NCBI GenBank assembly: GCA_001724265.1
Contig: MEDY01000089.1
Coordinates: forward strand, 107,169 to 171,168
DNA: 64,000 bases
DNA from: Rhizaria sp. SCN 62-66
Taxonomy: Eukaryota; Rhizaria, unplaced
Direction of reading: 5' to 3'
The translations under genes and the position numbers were made by a program. The notes below the pieces were generated by a model. That model worked only from the letters and a program-made list of their open reading frames with translations, was not told the DNA's origin and did not search any database. This document shows positions 12,401 through 23,773 of the stretch, piece after piece. Numbering within the stretch: the stretch's first letter is position 1; each line of letters begins with the position of its first letter.

Positions 12401-15400
12401 GCCCACTAGCGAGCCACTGGGCGGTGCCGGCGAGAGGGTACCCCGCGCCGAGGAAAGTCAGGCCGCGCGGGAGAAAACTTAAGCCGTGGCTTTTCAGCGC
12501 ATGGCGAGGGGCTGGGGTGTTCATCGTGTTTGTCGCATCGTCCAAGCAGCATGATGTTGTAAGTAAAAGTGCTGTTTCGTTGCCGGTTGTGTGAAGGATC
12601 GCGTCGGCAGCAGACACCGGAGGCAAAGTCATCGTACGCAATAAACAAGGTGGCAATAGCACCGATGATGATGTTGCCGTCGTTGCAGACGCTGTGGGGG
12701 TAAGGAGTGGTGAGAAAAACAAGGCCGGCGATAAAAACAGTGCAGAATCACCACATTCGCGACCGTGAGTACCTGCACCGCCACACCACCATGATAGCTG
12801 CGGCGGTAAAGGCAACAAACTGGCGACATCGACGCCCGCGCTGCTGGATGTTCCCGTCGCTGTGGTTGCATTGACAGTTAAGGAGACAGCCTGACTCGAA
12901 AGCACCGCGTTATGCCTCAGCATTTGCGCGCGCAGCGAGCTCGACCACGGCCAAAGACGCTTGCGCAGGGCTGCCTCATGCAGCAAGTTAAGCTGCGAAG
13001 GGAACAAATTTAGTTTGTCAAGATAACCATCGTCTTGTTGTTTTTGCATTGCGCAAAGCGCAGTTTGCGCTGGCGTGACTAACGAGGTGAGCGGCAGAGC
13101 TAACGGAGGCAAGCACGCATGCGACAGCAAGTGCGAGTGTGAGCGTGCCTGTAACTGTGACTGTAAGTGGGGCACGGCCAACGCGGACGACAGCGAGCAC
13201 GCGTACGGCGCAACCATCGGCCGCCACTGCTGAGCCGCCATGTCGAGCCACGTCGCGGCCCGCAGCCGCGCGAGCGCACCGTAGTAGCTCACGTGTGACG
13301 TTGCCGCGGACAGAGCAGACAAGGCCGGAGCAGTTCCGAAAAATGCCGCACCGGGAAACGCTCGACTCTGGCTCGTAGGTGAGAAAGATACGGAGGCCGC
13401 AGCGGCGGGGACAGCCGCGGCGCGTTCTGCCAAGAGACTGCAGGCTAGGGTAACAGCATCAGGAGATGCTGTGTACGTTGTAGTTGTAGCAGCGCGTGGG
13501 GAGTTGAGAGAGGTCATCACTGTCGACTTGGCTCCCGTTATTGTCGTTGTTGCGTGAGCAGTAAGTGGCAACGTAAGAGGGGTGACTGTGAGCCAGGGGA
13601 TGACGTACACGGTCGGCGCTGGCAAGATATAAGTGCCTCTAAGACTCTCGGGCAAAACGATGTAAGGGGGCTGCCCCGCGAGAACCACGTAGTTCTTCGC
13701 GCCCGCCCTGCCGTGAGCGTTGACTGCAGAAAGATCAGCCGCTGTCTGTGTCTCGGACTCTGGAGCGCTATTTGTGTCGACAGCCACAGAAAGGGCGCGC
13801 AACGTAGCAACAGTGTGGTGACCGACCCCCGGCCAGGGCAAGATTAACTTGCTACTCGCAATGAAAGTAACAAAGCTCGTATCGTGAGGATCGCTGTCTA
13901 CATCAGCAGTTGTAGGAAGGGTTGAGCTCAAGTGGCTGCTGATCTGACAGTCGCTGGAACGTGGCAGCAAAAGAGATAGCGGTGCAAAGCCAATAAGCGC
14001 TAGCAGCCGCAGCGCCGCCGCACGCACAGCGGGCCTGGGGTGGTAGAGATACGCAGCTGTCGCGCGCGTCAGGGCGAGATCTGACAGCAAAGCGCCAGAT
14101 CGACTCGTCGACTGTTCGCTATCCCCGTTGTCTAGGCTGCTGTTACGGTACTGGTGGTAGTGGTAGCACAGCAAAGTGACCGTGAGCTGGCACCGCGCGC
14201 TTAGCGGCGGCAGCAGCAGCGCAGAGTGGCTGCGCGCATCGCTAGCGTGGCTCTGCGTTGCGGGCACAGCGGCCGCTACCAGCAGCGTCGGCGCGTGCAG
14301 GAGCGCGCGCGTAAGCACGGTGGCTTCGTGGCCGGCGGCTGCGGCGGGGTGCGCGGCCAGCCACGCGTGCTGCGCCAGCAGCGAGACGAGCCGGGCGAGC
14401 GCCGCGTCCGCAGCGGAGAACACGGTGGAGTCACGGTCGTCGGCGGCGGTGGACGCGGTCGCGAGGGCCGAGATTGAGTGAAAATGACCGGTCAGTGTGG
14501 CGACCTCGGCGCAAAACTGCTCCACTACCGCGTCTTGATCAATCGTAGTGCTCCTGTCAGAGGAGAGATGCCGTTCGTGTTGCTTTAATTGCAAAGAGGC
14601 AGTTGCGATCGCGACGTCCATCGCAGCTCCAGCAGCGGCATAGGGAACCTGTACGTTAATATAAGGGCTGCCTTCACGGGTCGCATCAGCAGCGTGAGTG
14701 TCGTGCTCGAATACACCCCCCAGAGGATCGGCAACAGGGGGACTCTCACTCAGCTGCAGTGTTTGATCTTGCTCGTGGTGGGTAAAGCTGGAGCCCGGAT
14801 CGTTAAGAGCATACGAGTGCGCTTTCTGGAGTGCGTTCGAGTGCGATAACCTGCGCCACAGCTCGGCCGCAGCCTCAATACGACTGTGAGCAGCCCGGCT
14901 GCAGCAGCGACGCAGCAGCAGCCGCAGCGACGACATGTCACTGCGGGCGAGAGACACAGCCGCGCGGTCAAGGACGAGCGTGATTTCCCGATTTGCGCTA
15001 TTGGCCGATGTCGCAATGACCGAGCTAGGGCTTTCGCAGTTAGTGTTGTTGGTGACTGTAGCGCCAGTGGCGATCCAGGGACAACCCAGCTCAGTGGCCA
15101 GCAACGCCGCGGCCGCAGCGCCCGCGCCGCCGACGGCGACACCGCTCATTACGCTGCGAGTGGGATTGAACAAGCGGACTAGGGGCGCCGTCGGGGCCAA
15201 TGATGCTGCCAGCGTGGCAACTGCGGGCACACTGTGCGCGCCACTGCGAATCACAGCAGCGTCCGCAGCGGAGGCTATAGCGGCGCCAGTGTCGGTGGCG
15301 CTGCCGCCGTTCTTACCATCGTTGATCTGAGCACTGCCGATGACGGCAAACACAGGCACCGCCAGTGCAGGCAGCACTGACATCAGCGTCCGAATCAGCC

Positions 15401-18400
15401 GGCACGCGGCTGCACTTTGACCGGTAGTAGCATAATCCTCCTTATTGCTCTCAAATTGCAACAGCTTCAGTGCGAGCAGCGTTGCGGGTTCCACACTTGT
15501 CGCATTGACGGAGGCGTTCTTGGGAACAGTCCACAGCAGGGTGAGCAGGAATGACAGCGGGCCACCAAGCTCCGCAGGCAGCAGGGCCACAAGACTCTCC
15601 AGATCGCACACGCGCGCTGGCCCTTGAGGGAGCGCTTCCGAGGAAGCGTTGAGATCTGTCAGCAAAGCATCAAGATACCAAGACTTAACCCGGCTCCTAT
15701 TCTTTTTAGCATGTGCACCGTCTACGTGTCCCATTGCCTGAGTAAGAACGTCCCTCATCGCAAGATTCACAAGCAGCGCAGCCGCAGCAGCAGGAGTGTT
15801 GCCAAGGGTCCGCAAGACTCCAACCACGAGCAGCAGCTCTTCGTCCACAGACACGCTATCCGCCGTCGCGGTGCCAAGAGAACAAGAACTAACAGAGACC
15901 CTTGCGCCTGCAACGTCAGACGCAACCCCCTTGGCGGTGACCGCGAGCAGACTGGCGCCCACGCCGCGGTCCGCGAGCGCGCCCCAGCAGCCCGCAACCT
16001 CGGCCGCGGCCGCGGCGACGCGGTCCAGCACCCGCGCCTGCAGCGGCGGCGGCGCGGGCGCGCTGAGACAGAGCGCCCACAGCGCGGCGGCGGCGGTGCG
16101 CGGGCCGGGCGCGAGCGCGGACGAAAGGGAGAGGCGCAGCGCGGGGGGCAGTGGCAGGCACGGGGGCGCGGTAACGTCAGAGTCGGCGCGTGCGGCGCTG
16201 TGGGAGTGCGAGAGAAGAGCTAATGTGGCTGCGGCAAGCTCTTTCTGCTGTTGCGAACGACTGAGCTGTCGCTGCCGTTTAGCATCAACAGCAGAAGCAG
16301 CTGGTGCTGCGCTGCCGCTGCTGATGTCACCATCGGGAGCGTCAGTAGAGGCGGAGCTGACGAGCTCGGTCGCCCACGAGATGCGCGGCTTGCCGCGCAC
16401 CGCGCTCGCGGGACTGTGGGCAGGAGAGGTCAGCCGGCTGTGGGCAGGAGAGGTCGGGCTGCGAGCCTCGGTGCCGACTGCGACCACATCATTCACAGGT
16501 GCTGCATGAGCAACGCCGTTGTTATCGTCTGTTGTGTCCATTCCATGAGTGGTTGTGAGGAGTTGATAGGCGACTGTCGCGGTTCCAGATGCCCACGCTT
16601 CCCATTCGTCAGCAAAGCTCATGCTGGCATTGGCTTCATCACTAGGAGCGTCATCACTGTCAACATCAGAATCTGAGTCAGAATCGACGCCGTCTGGCAG
16701 CTGAGTCTGCGAGTCTGAGCCCGGCTGCCGCTGTGACGAGGAGAGCCAGAGCTTTTTGCCGATCGCCGAGAGCACCCGCACTGCGTGCGACAGCAGCACA
16801 TCGCCCAGTTTTGAGGATGCATTGGTGCCGTCACTTTCGTCCGGGGCGCTGGCGCTGCCATCGGCAACGCGGCTGTAGTGCGAGTGAGAGTAGCCGACGA
16901 GGGCGGTCGCAACTGTGAGCGCAAGCTCCGGCAGCGCCAGCCGGGACGCCAGCGCGGATCGTTCAAGCCAGTGCCGGCGCTGCCCACAGTCGCTCTTGGA
17001 ACCACCTGGAGTCTCGCCCTCGCTCTGAGTCTGGCTCAGAAAGCGGTCGAGTGCCTGCTGCTCCCGGCGACGCCTCGCTGCCGCGGCGGCCGCGTTGGCG
17101 GTGTAAGTGTCCAGCAGCTCGGGCGTTGCGTGGGCTATGTAGATCAGCAGCGCGATCATGTCCGCAGCGTACAGATCGGTCAGCGTTTGCTCCAAAGTCA
17201 GGGTCTTGCTAGGAGCAAGAGCAGCAGCAGTAGACACTCCTGCTAAAGCGGGTAGTCTAGCCGCTAATGTTACTGCGGCAGAAGTTCGCGCGGCCTTCGA
17301 GTAAAGCACGCGGGGACAAGGGTGTGAGCCTCCGATAAAGCTAAGCACGAATGATAGCATCAATCGCGAGTGCCCACGGTCGGGCGAACCGAAGAGGTAC
17401 AGCTGAGAAGGGTCTTCTTTGCAGCCGTTATTGAGAAGCTGCGCAACGATTGACGTCAAGCACTCTTGGTGACAAGTAGTTTGGGATTGTGACTGTGCCA
17501 ATTCTTGGGCCAGAGAAAGAACCCCGAGCGTATCCCACTTGCAAATCGACAACGCAGCGCTACAGGCACTAAAATTTGCGTTCTTAGAGCCGTTCTTGGA
17601 AACACTCGTGTCAACGTTTGCAATCACAAGTGTTGGTAGCAATAACGCGTGATACAGCAAAAATCCCGCCTCGGTCACAGCACGACTAATGTGAGTGTTT
17701 GTGATTGTGTTGTCGGTAGGGCTGTTGCGGGTCGGAGTGAACACGCACAGCACGCTTGGCGGCAGCGGCCGCTCACTGAGCAGCGCTCCTGCCATTGTCT
17801 CCGCAGCACTCCTCATCGCGCTCAGGCGAGGCTGGCGACTTAGACGTGTCAGGGCGCTCACGCTGTAGAGAGCGCTGACCCGCGCGCGGGCGCTCTGATA
17901 GCCCTTAGTAACCGTGAGCAGCAGTGTCAGCAGCGGCAACACGATTGACGGCGGCGGTGACGGCGACGGTGACGACGTCGACGACGATGATGACGAGTGA
18001 GACGATGACAGCGCCAGCAACCGATCAGCAGCGGCGACAGGCGGCAATACAGGAATCTGTGCCAACGGCTGCTGCTGCTGAAAAGCATATGACTGCGCGC
18101 AGAGCGAGTCGGTGAGGAGTGAGCTGAACAGGGGTAGATATGCCGCGTAAAGAGGATCTAAGTACCTCGTAACCACGTCATGTAAGTACCCTTGATCTAG
18201 ATAGGGCTGGATAAAGTCCCCGCCCTTCGCCACAAGCGTCTCTGGGAGTGTGAAGATGAACGGGACAACGCGCAGCAGCAACGGTAGAAACACGGCAAAC
18301 ACGTTGACATTCATAGCAGAACGACTGTTCCCGCTTTGCGTCGACGTGATCGTAGTTGTTGTTGCTGTGAGCAGTGTTGTGAACACAATATGCGCCGCGT

Positions 18401-19397
18401 CAGCGGGCGCAAGGGGGGCGACTCCGCCCACAACAGCACTTGATAGAGCGCGTGTCGTAGAGGCGCGGGCTGCGGCAGCGGCGGCCGCCGTCGTGACTGC
18501 GGCGAAGGAGTGGGTCGGGGCCGGCGGCATGAACGGCTGAGGAGCGACGAACCCAGTGACGGCAACGGCGGCGGCGGCGGCAGCTGCCTCAGCCTCGGCG
18601 TCGATCTCCGACTCAAGGTTATCAGTCATGTTAAACTGAGAACCACCACGACTGCTGGCCAAGGGGGTAAGCAGGGCGCTGAAGGGAGCCGGCAACGCAG
18701 CAGCCGCTGCTCCCGCCACTGAATCGTTTGCGAAGCGACTGGCGTCGTCAGGCCCCGCGTTGCCACCGCTGCAGTGCAACGCCGTTGGCATAAACAGTGC
18801 CAAGTCTGTGAAGATACGCTCCAGCAGCCGCGCCGCCGCGTTAGCGGCCACGAAGAGCGGGGCCGTTACGTCCACCGGCGCAGACCGACCCCAGTACGCT
18901 GCGCCGAGCGCCGCGCCAAGCGCTGCGGCCGCAGTCGGCTAGCTCTAGGGCCCTGCAACGCAGGATGACTGTGTGCGTGACTGTGACTGCGCTTGCGAGC
19001 AGCAGGCGGCGGTGAGAGCGGCGACGGTGGCCAGTGCAGCCAGCGCCTGGGGCTGCTCGAGCGCGACCGCAGCGGGGTAGTTGTCAAGGACGGCAAGGGA
19101 AAACGCGTGGCAGGCCTCGGTAAACGCAGGCACGTAGACCGAGGCAAGGTGCGCAGAGTCGCCGGCGCGCGGGGGCGAGGCGGCGCCGAGCTCGGTGCTG
19201 CGGCAGCGGAAGGAACGAAGCGGGGCTGCAGCTGAGACGAGCCTCGCGGTCGCGGTTGCAAGTATAACGTCATCAGCCGGAGTGCGTAAAAAAGACGGCA
19301 ATGTGTGGCTCAGGGATACAAAGTCAACACGCGGGAACGCAGCCGAAAATTGGGTGCATTGTCCCGGGGAAGGCGCCGGCGGGGGCGAAGGAAACAT
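6420..19397 (-). CDS. Giant 4325-residue protein of unknown function, read through two TAG codons
   Basis: I do not recognise the family. The frame starts at ATG 19397 (MFPSPPPAPSPG) and ends at TAA (6422-6420). It is broken only by TAG at 18947-18945 and 18941-18939, separated by one Ser codon; with TAG = Gln the join reads VAGPQSQPTAAA. Without recoding the long part would have no nearby ATG: its first in-frame codon after the TAGs that could serve as a start is a GTG at 18875. The protein is rich in Ala, Ser, Thr and Leu, with many short hydrophobic helices such as LLHYLAHPHSRTQL (near 10690) and LRLLALIGFAPLSLLL (near 13990). These suggest an alpha-solenoid scaffold interrupted by acidic and Ser-rich linkers (about 8640-9050 and 16600-16730) and polyGln/His near 11710. 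No catalytic motif or signal peptide is apparent. A 13-kb frame with no evident intron contrasts with the intron-bearing neighbours. An HEAT/ARM-type nucleoporin or ribosome-biogenesis scaffold is possible but unproven. Confidence 0.82.
11708..11747 (-). repeat. CAG triplet run (polyGln in the giant protein)
   Basis: A run of GCTGCTGCTG on the plus strand encodes eight or more Gln, next to a His/Gln-rich stretch in the giant protein. Confidence 0.8.
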
Positions 19398-19829
19398 GAG
19401 GCAGGGCGCTCCTGTCTAAAGCTGCCCACAGCAACAAATACAACAACCCAAAAAGTATAATTAAAGGGATAGAAATAAAACTACTTGAGAAAATGACATA
19501 CACCTTTTTGTTAGGCTTGACAGATGAATGACGAAGATTTTCAAATCCGTTAAGTCGAATCGCCAGACCCCATCTTGGCGCCACTCTCCATGTGCAGGCT
19601 GACCCCAACCCAACCAAAGCAAATGTGTTATCATCAGTGTATTGAGAAAGAAAATGTACTTCAACACTACTGTGTATGCGGTGTTCTGTTTGAATATATT
19701 ATGATATCCTTTCGAAGTGCGCAATTGCGTCGAATCACCCCTTCCTCACTCACGTCATGCAACGGCATATCTTCTTTGTCTCCACCTCATGGTTGTGGCT
19801 GTTAGAGAGACTGTCGCGCCCACGCACAC
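19398..19829. other. Divergent intergenic region
   Basis: About 430 bases of lower GC lie between the giant minus-strand gene and the plus-strand gene at 19830. No conserved-looking frame. It presumably contains two promoters. Confidence 0.5.
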
Positions 19830-21389
19830 ATGAGCTGGACCCAGTTAGAGATACTTCGGGAGAAGAAGACACTTCGTCAGTTATACGCCGCAGTGGGCTA
19901 CACCTCTTCGCTGCGGCCTGATGTCGCTCCCTTGGTGGAGCTTTGGAACGCGTTTTACGCCCGGCCCGACACCAGCGTGCTCCGCGACAGCGGCATCGTG
20001 CCTCTGCTGCTGCAGTCGCTCGTGTTGAACGGCGACTCCTAGGCCGAGGTCACGGAGCGCGCTAAGCTCGTCATCAGGGTGCTCGACAAGGCGGCAAGGA
20101 CCGCAGACGGCGCTGCGCTGCTCGCGGAGTGCGGCGCTGTGGAGAAGCTCACTGCTCTGCTGCCACACTTCCTCGAGGCGCGAGACGTTAACACCATCGT
20201 CCTGCTCCTTCAAGTTGTTGCCGCCGTTGCAGGCATGTCCGTTGTCCCCACACCCGCCAGGCGCGAGGCGCTGACGAACCTGTTGCGCTACATGCTAGAG
20301 GTCGAGAAGCAGAAGCCGGTCCGATCGAAATCGCTCAAATTGACCTACGACGATGTCTACTTTACCGCTCTGAGCGGTTCAGTAAGCGCGCTCTACGCCG
20401 GCGTTTCCGTCGGCGCCGTTACCGCGCCCAAGCTACAGTACTCCGCGGTCGCCGCCCTGGTCCCGCTGCTGCGCCGAATCATCTGGCTCCACTCCTCGCC
20501 CCACAAGCTCTACGAACCCATCCGCTTGGCCGTGTACGCTGCGCTGCTCAGCGCGCTTCAGCCCGACAGCTGTGACAGCGACAGCGGCAGTGAGAGTGGC
20601 GGCGCGGGCGCTGACGATGCGAAGCGCCGCCGCGACATTGCGGACTTCGCGGCCAGTGGTGACTTTGAGCCGCTGCTGCTACAACTGGGCGACGCCAAGG
20701 TTGCGCAGCAACTGCAGCGCTTTCTCGCCCTCTTCGACGAGAGCGCGTTTGCGGGAGCGCTCTCGAACGAGCGGATCGGACGCCTCCTTGCGTATGTTGA
20801 CGCCAAAAGCACGTTCAACTTGGCAGAGCAGACGGTCTTCATGGGGCTGTTAGCTTCCATGACGGCGCACTCCGTTGAGTTTGCCCAGCGTCTCGCCAGC
20901 GCGCGCGGCTTCGCACGGATTCTCGACAACATTAACAGCGCGTTCGGGGACCGGAGCCCGCCGCACTTTGCGGTGCTGTCGCATCACACGATGACTGTGT
21001 TCGACAACTCGCTCAGGTTGGCCCCAGACGCGGCGCGCGCGACGCAGCAGCTGCTGTCCGCGGGCGCCGTCGACACCTGCTGCACCCTGCTGATGCACTT
21101 CCTGCAGCCGAGCCGCGAGCACAAGAAGGCCGTGCTCGCCGGCGCGCGGCCCGGCGCGGACACCACGGCGGGGCTGCTCCGCGTGCTCCGCGCGATGATC
21201 AGCGCCGGCGGCAGCAACACAAACCCCTGCGCGACGCGGTTCCTTGCCTGCTACGGGCTGCAGGCGCTTGAGCTGCTGCAGAAAGAGGCGGCCGTGCCGG
21301 AGGGCGACGATGGGCCCGTGCTGCGCGAGCTGGCGCAGCTGCGTGGTATGCTCGTGCGCATGGCCCTCATCGCACCGGACACGGCCTAA
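19830..21389 (+). CDS. ARM/HEAT-like helical protein, read through one TAG
   Basis: A single-exon frame of 519 residues runs from ATG 19830 to TAA (21387-21389). An in-frame TAG at 20040-20042 is residue 71 (NGDS-Gln-AEVTERAK), and the same frame and helical character continue for 448 codons beyond it. The protein has repeated hydrophobic helices with short loops, for example IVPLLLQSLVLNG, VEKLTALLPHFLEARD, LVPLLRRIIWLH and VDTCCTLLMHFLQP. This is the style of armadillo/HEAT repeats, as in adaptor or scaffold proteins. A short acidic Ser/Gly linker (about 20565-20610) interrupts it. No signal peptide or membrane span. I cannot name the family; the ARM-like reading rests on helix spacing seen by eye. 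Confidence 0.75.
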
Positions 21390-21925
21390 ACTCGAAATCA
21401 GGTTGCTGTGCCTTTTTGCGAATGTGACTCTTGGTCCATGACAGTGACTACGGTGGCACGGCAACATCATGGTTTCGCCTTGAAACAACGTGTTAAGAAT
21501 ATGTTATATTTGGTGAGATGCCCGTTGTATGTCATTTTGTTGTTGTGACCGCAGCAGTCTGAACTTTTCCTTGTGACACAACTCGCTACAAGTACTCGAA
21601 TGATATGATCATATGTACTCTAGGTGATTACTTCCTACTATGCAGATATAATGTGCTAACTTTATTGAAATACCTTTGTTATTGTCACTGTTCCTTTCTT
21701 TTTCATCCTATTGTTACCTGTAATTCATGTTAATATCTACGTCTTTCGCAAATACTACGCTGACGAATACAGCAACCATTATACCTATTACTCAAAGCTC
21801 ACAAAGATTCGTAAAATTTCATTGTGACACCTCTTGATTGATATATTATCGTCCTTCATGCAGGTGTGATTGCCATGGTCACCCGCGTCACATGAACGTC
21901 CGTGACACAATAAATAACGCAGTGC
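21390..21925. other. Convergent intergenic region
   Basis: About 540 bases of AT-rich DNA between two TAA stops. It is probably 3' untranslated sequence of both neighbours. I see no gene or repeat. Confidence 0.5.
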
Positions 21926-22501
21926 TTATGAATCGTACTCTTTGTACGCCCACCAGCTGGCGCGCGGGGACGACCGACTCGCAGTGCGAATATCGTGCAA
22001 GGCCTTGTGGATGGGGTTCTTAAAGAACAACACTTGGGAGACGAGATCCCTCTGGCTCAAAGTAAAGTTGCTGCGCTCCCTCAGAAGCCTGTAGAGAAAC
22101 TCGTTGAGCTCAGCGCGGAACTCCGGCTCCTTGTGCCGCGCGATCTCAAACAAGACGTCAAGAATCCGCGGCGATGTAAAGCGGTACCACCGGCGGTGCC
22201 AAACGTAGCGGCCGTCGAGCCCTACCCCGTCATCGTCATGGGGCTCGAAGCTGGCGGAACTGGGCTGCACAAAGACGTTCGAGTGAATTTCCACACAGCC
22301 GCCGTTTTCAAACGTAGCTTGAACGCCGTCAGGAAGCTTGAAAGTGAAGAGGCAGGACTCGCGGTTGCCGTTGATGATGTCTTCTCGGTTGTGCAAGTGC
22401 CCCGTCGTCATGTTACGCGACGCGTACGCCAACCCGTGCAGACGAGAAGGGTCGAGGGTGTACGCGTCAGCCGTGTCATCGCCTCCCGTGTTGTGAGCCA
22501 T
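21926..22501 (-). CDS. 191-residue protein of unknown function
   Basis: The frame runs from ATG 22501 to TAA (21928-21926). The sequence looks globular: the central part has alternating hydrophobics (SCLFTFKLPDGVQATFENGG), aromatic WHRRWYRF, then helices rich in Glu/Arg (ILDVLFEIARHKEPEFRAEL), ending in WWAYKEYDS. I do not recognise it. Its start is only 12 bases downstream of the TAA of the next gene on the same strand and in the same frame. It may therefore be the second cistron of a shared transcript, or part of one gene if the TAA region is spliced out or is an error. No signal peptide is seen. Confidence 0.6.
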   Translation of the reverse strand: MAHNTGGDDTADAYTLDPSRLHGLAYASRNMTTGHLHNREDIINGNRESCLFTFKLPDGVQATFENGGCVEIHSNVFVQPSSASFEPHDDDGVGLDGRYVWHRRWYRFTSPRILDVLFEIARHKEPEFRAELNEFLYRLLRERSNFTLSQRDLVSQVLFFKNPIHKALHDIRTASRSSPRASWWAYKEYDS

Positions 22502-22513
22502 CACGAAAGTCGA

Positions 22514-23773
22514 TTAGGGCACAGCGCTACCACACGCCCCCATAAACTCATTCTCAGCGTGTCTTTTGGTTGCCTGAGCCACAGCCAGCTGCTTCTCAAC
22601 GTTAGCGACTTCCTTAGCCACAGTGTCGTCGTTCGCCGCCGCCACACTGCTCTCTGTCTGAAGGCCTGCGCGCCGAGTCGTCGCAATGCGAGCCTTGCAC
22701 CGCGCAATCAAGTGCAGATACCAGGCTTTGATGAGCCGAGCCTCGTTGCCCTCAGCGCTGTTGGTCTGCAGCAACTCAACATCAGCCTTTGCCGCCGACA
22801 GACGCTTCTCACCGCCCGCGCGTCCTTCAGCCACCGCGGCCTTAGCGTCAGCCAACGCCTTGTGGGCCTTCGCAAGCATTATATCGGTCTCGGCCTTAAA
22901 GAGCGCGGATGCGGCCAGTGCGAGCTCGTTTGCAAGCTATTTGGTTGACGGGCTCGACTGCCCAGACTGCTCGGAAAGCTCCATAAGACGTGTGTTAGCA
23001 GCGAATAGACTGCTAATCGCTGCCTCATCCTCAACGCCCAACGTAACGGGCTTTGTCTTGTTGTTGCTGGACGGAGCAGTGGTCATTGCCGCGACGTGAG
23101 AAACCGGGTTGTCTGATGTCATAGCAGTGACTTCCTCGTCAGAGGACGTTGTGACCTCTTCCTCGGAGGAGGTTGCAAGTTCTTTGTCAGAAGAGGTCGC
23201 GAGTTCCTCGTCAGAGGTCGTGACTTCACTGTTGGAGTGTGTAGACTCGACGTGTGTTGTCGAAGTCAATGTGGCAAAGGCGCGCGCTGCGACGCACACT
23301 AGCGCAGTTCCCTGTAACAGCAATCTGCTTGGCCGCAGAGGCTGGAGCTCAGCACGCTGCTTTGGCAGCGCAACATGGTGCGTCAAGATCAGTGTGTGTG
23401 ATAGCTGCGACGGTGACTAAGACTGGGACTGAGAGTGAAACAAAGCTGGCGTTGGAAAGAGCCTTGCAGATGTGGCAGCGCTGACGTTATTGTTCCATTT
23501 CCATCCCACGTCAGCGCTGGCAGTGAAGGCTTGAGCAGAAACGGTCCTAGCATTTGCAAACGTGTTGGCAGGACTGTGACCGACACTGTGATTCACTGAG
23601 CGCGGACTGTAGCTAGGGTTGGGACTGCGGCCGAGGCCCGCAACGCCGCCGCCGATGAATGCCAATCCGAAGTACTGGCGGGGGGTACTGCTGCGGCGGG
23701 TAAGCTTAGATGGTACGTGGATGTGTGGTGCGAGATAGCGGGGCGCATGAAAGGAAATGTGGCGCGAAATCAT
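22514..23773 (-). CDS. Probable mitochondrial coiled-coil protein, read through two TAG codons
   Basis: The frame runs from ATG 23773 to TAA (22516-22514), 419 residues, with TAG at 23419-23417 (residue 119) and 22939-22937 (residue 279). The first TAG lies in a Ser-Gln repeat: HSQSQS, TAG, SPSQLS. The N-terminus (MISRHISFHAPRYLAPHIHV, then SKLTRRSS) is basic, Ser/Arg-rich and lacks acids, as in a mitochondrial presequence. A hydrophobic stretch RLLLQGTALVCVAARAFATL (about 23265-23335) could span a membrane. Next come imperfect acidic repeats of the type SSDEELATSS (about 23125-23220). The second half is Ala/Lys/Glu-rich helix (KAETDIMLAKAHKALADAKAAV), probably coiled coil. This layout suits a mitochondrial inner-membrane or matrix protein, but I cannot name it. 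Confidence 0.65.

Noticed and set aside
20040-20042. TAG as evidence for a pseudogene
   Set aside because: The same pattern recurs in nine genes with no other decay, no frameshifts and intact motifs, so recoding explains it better.
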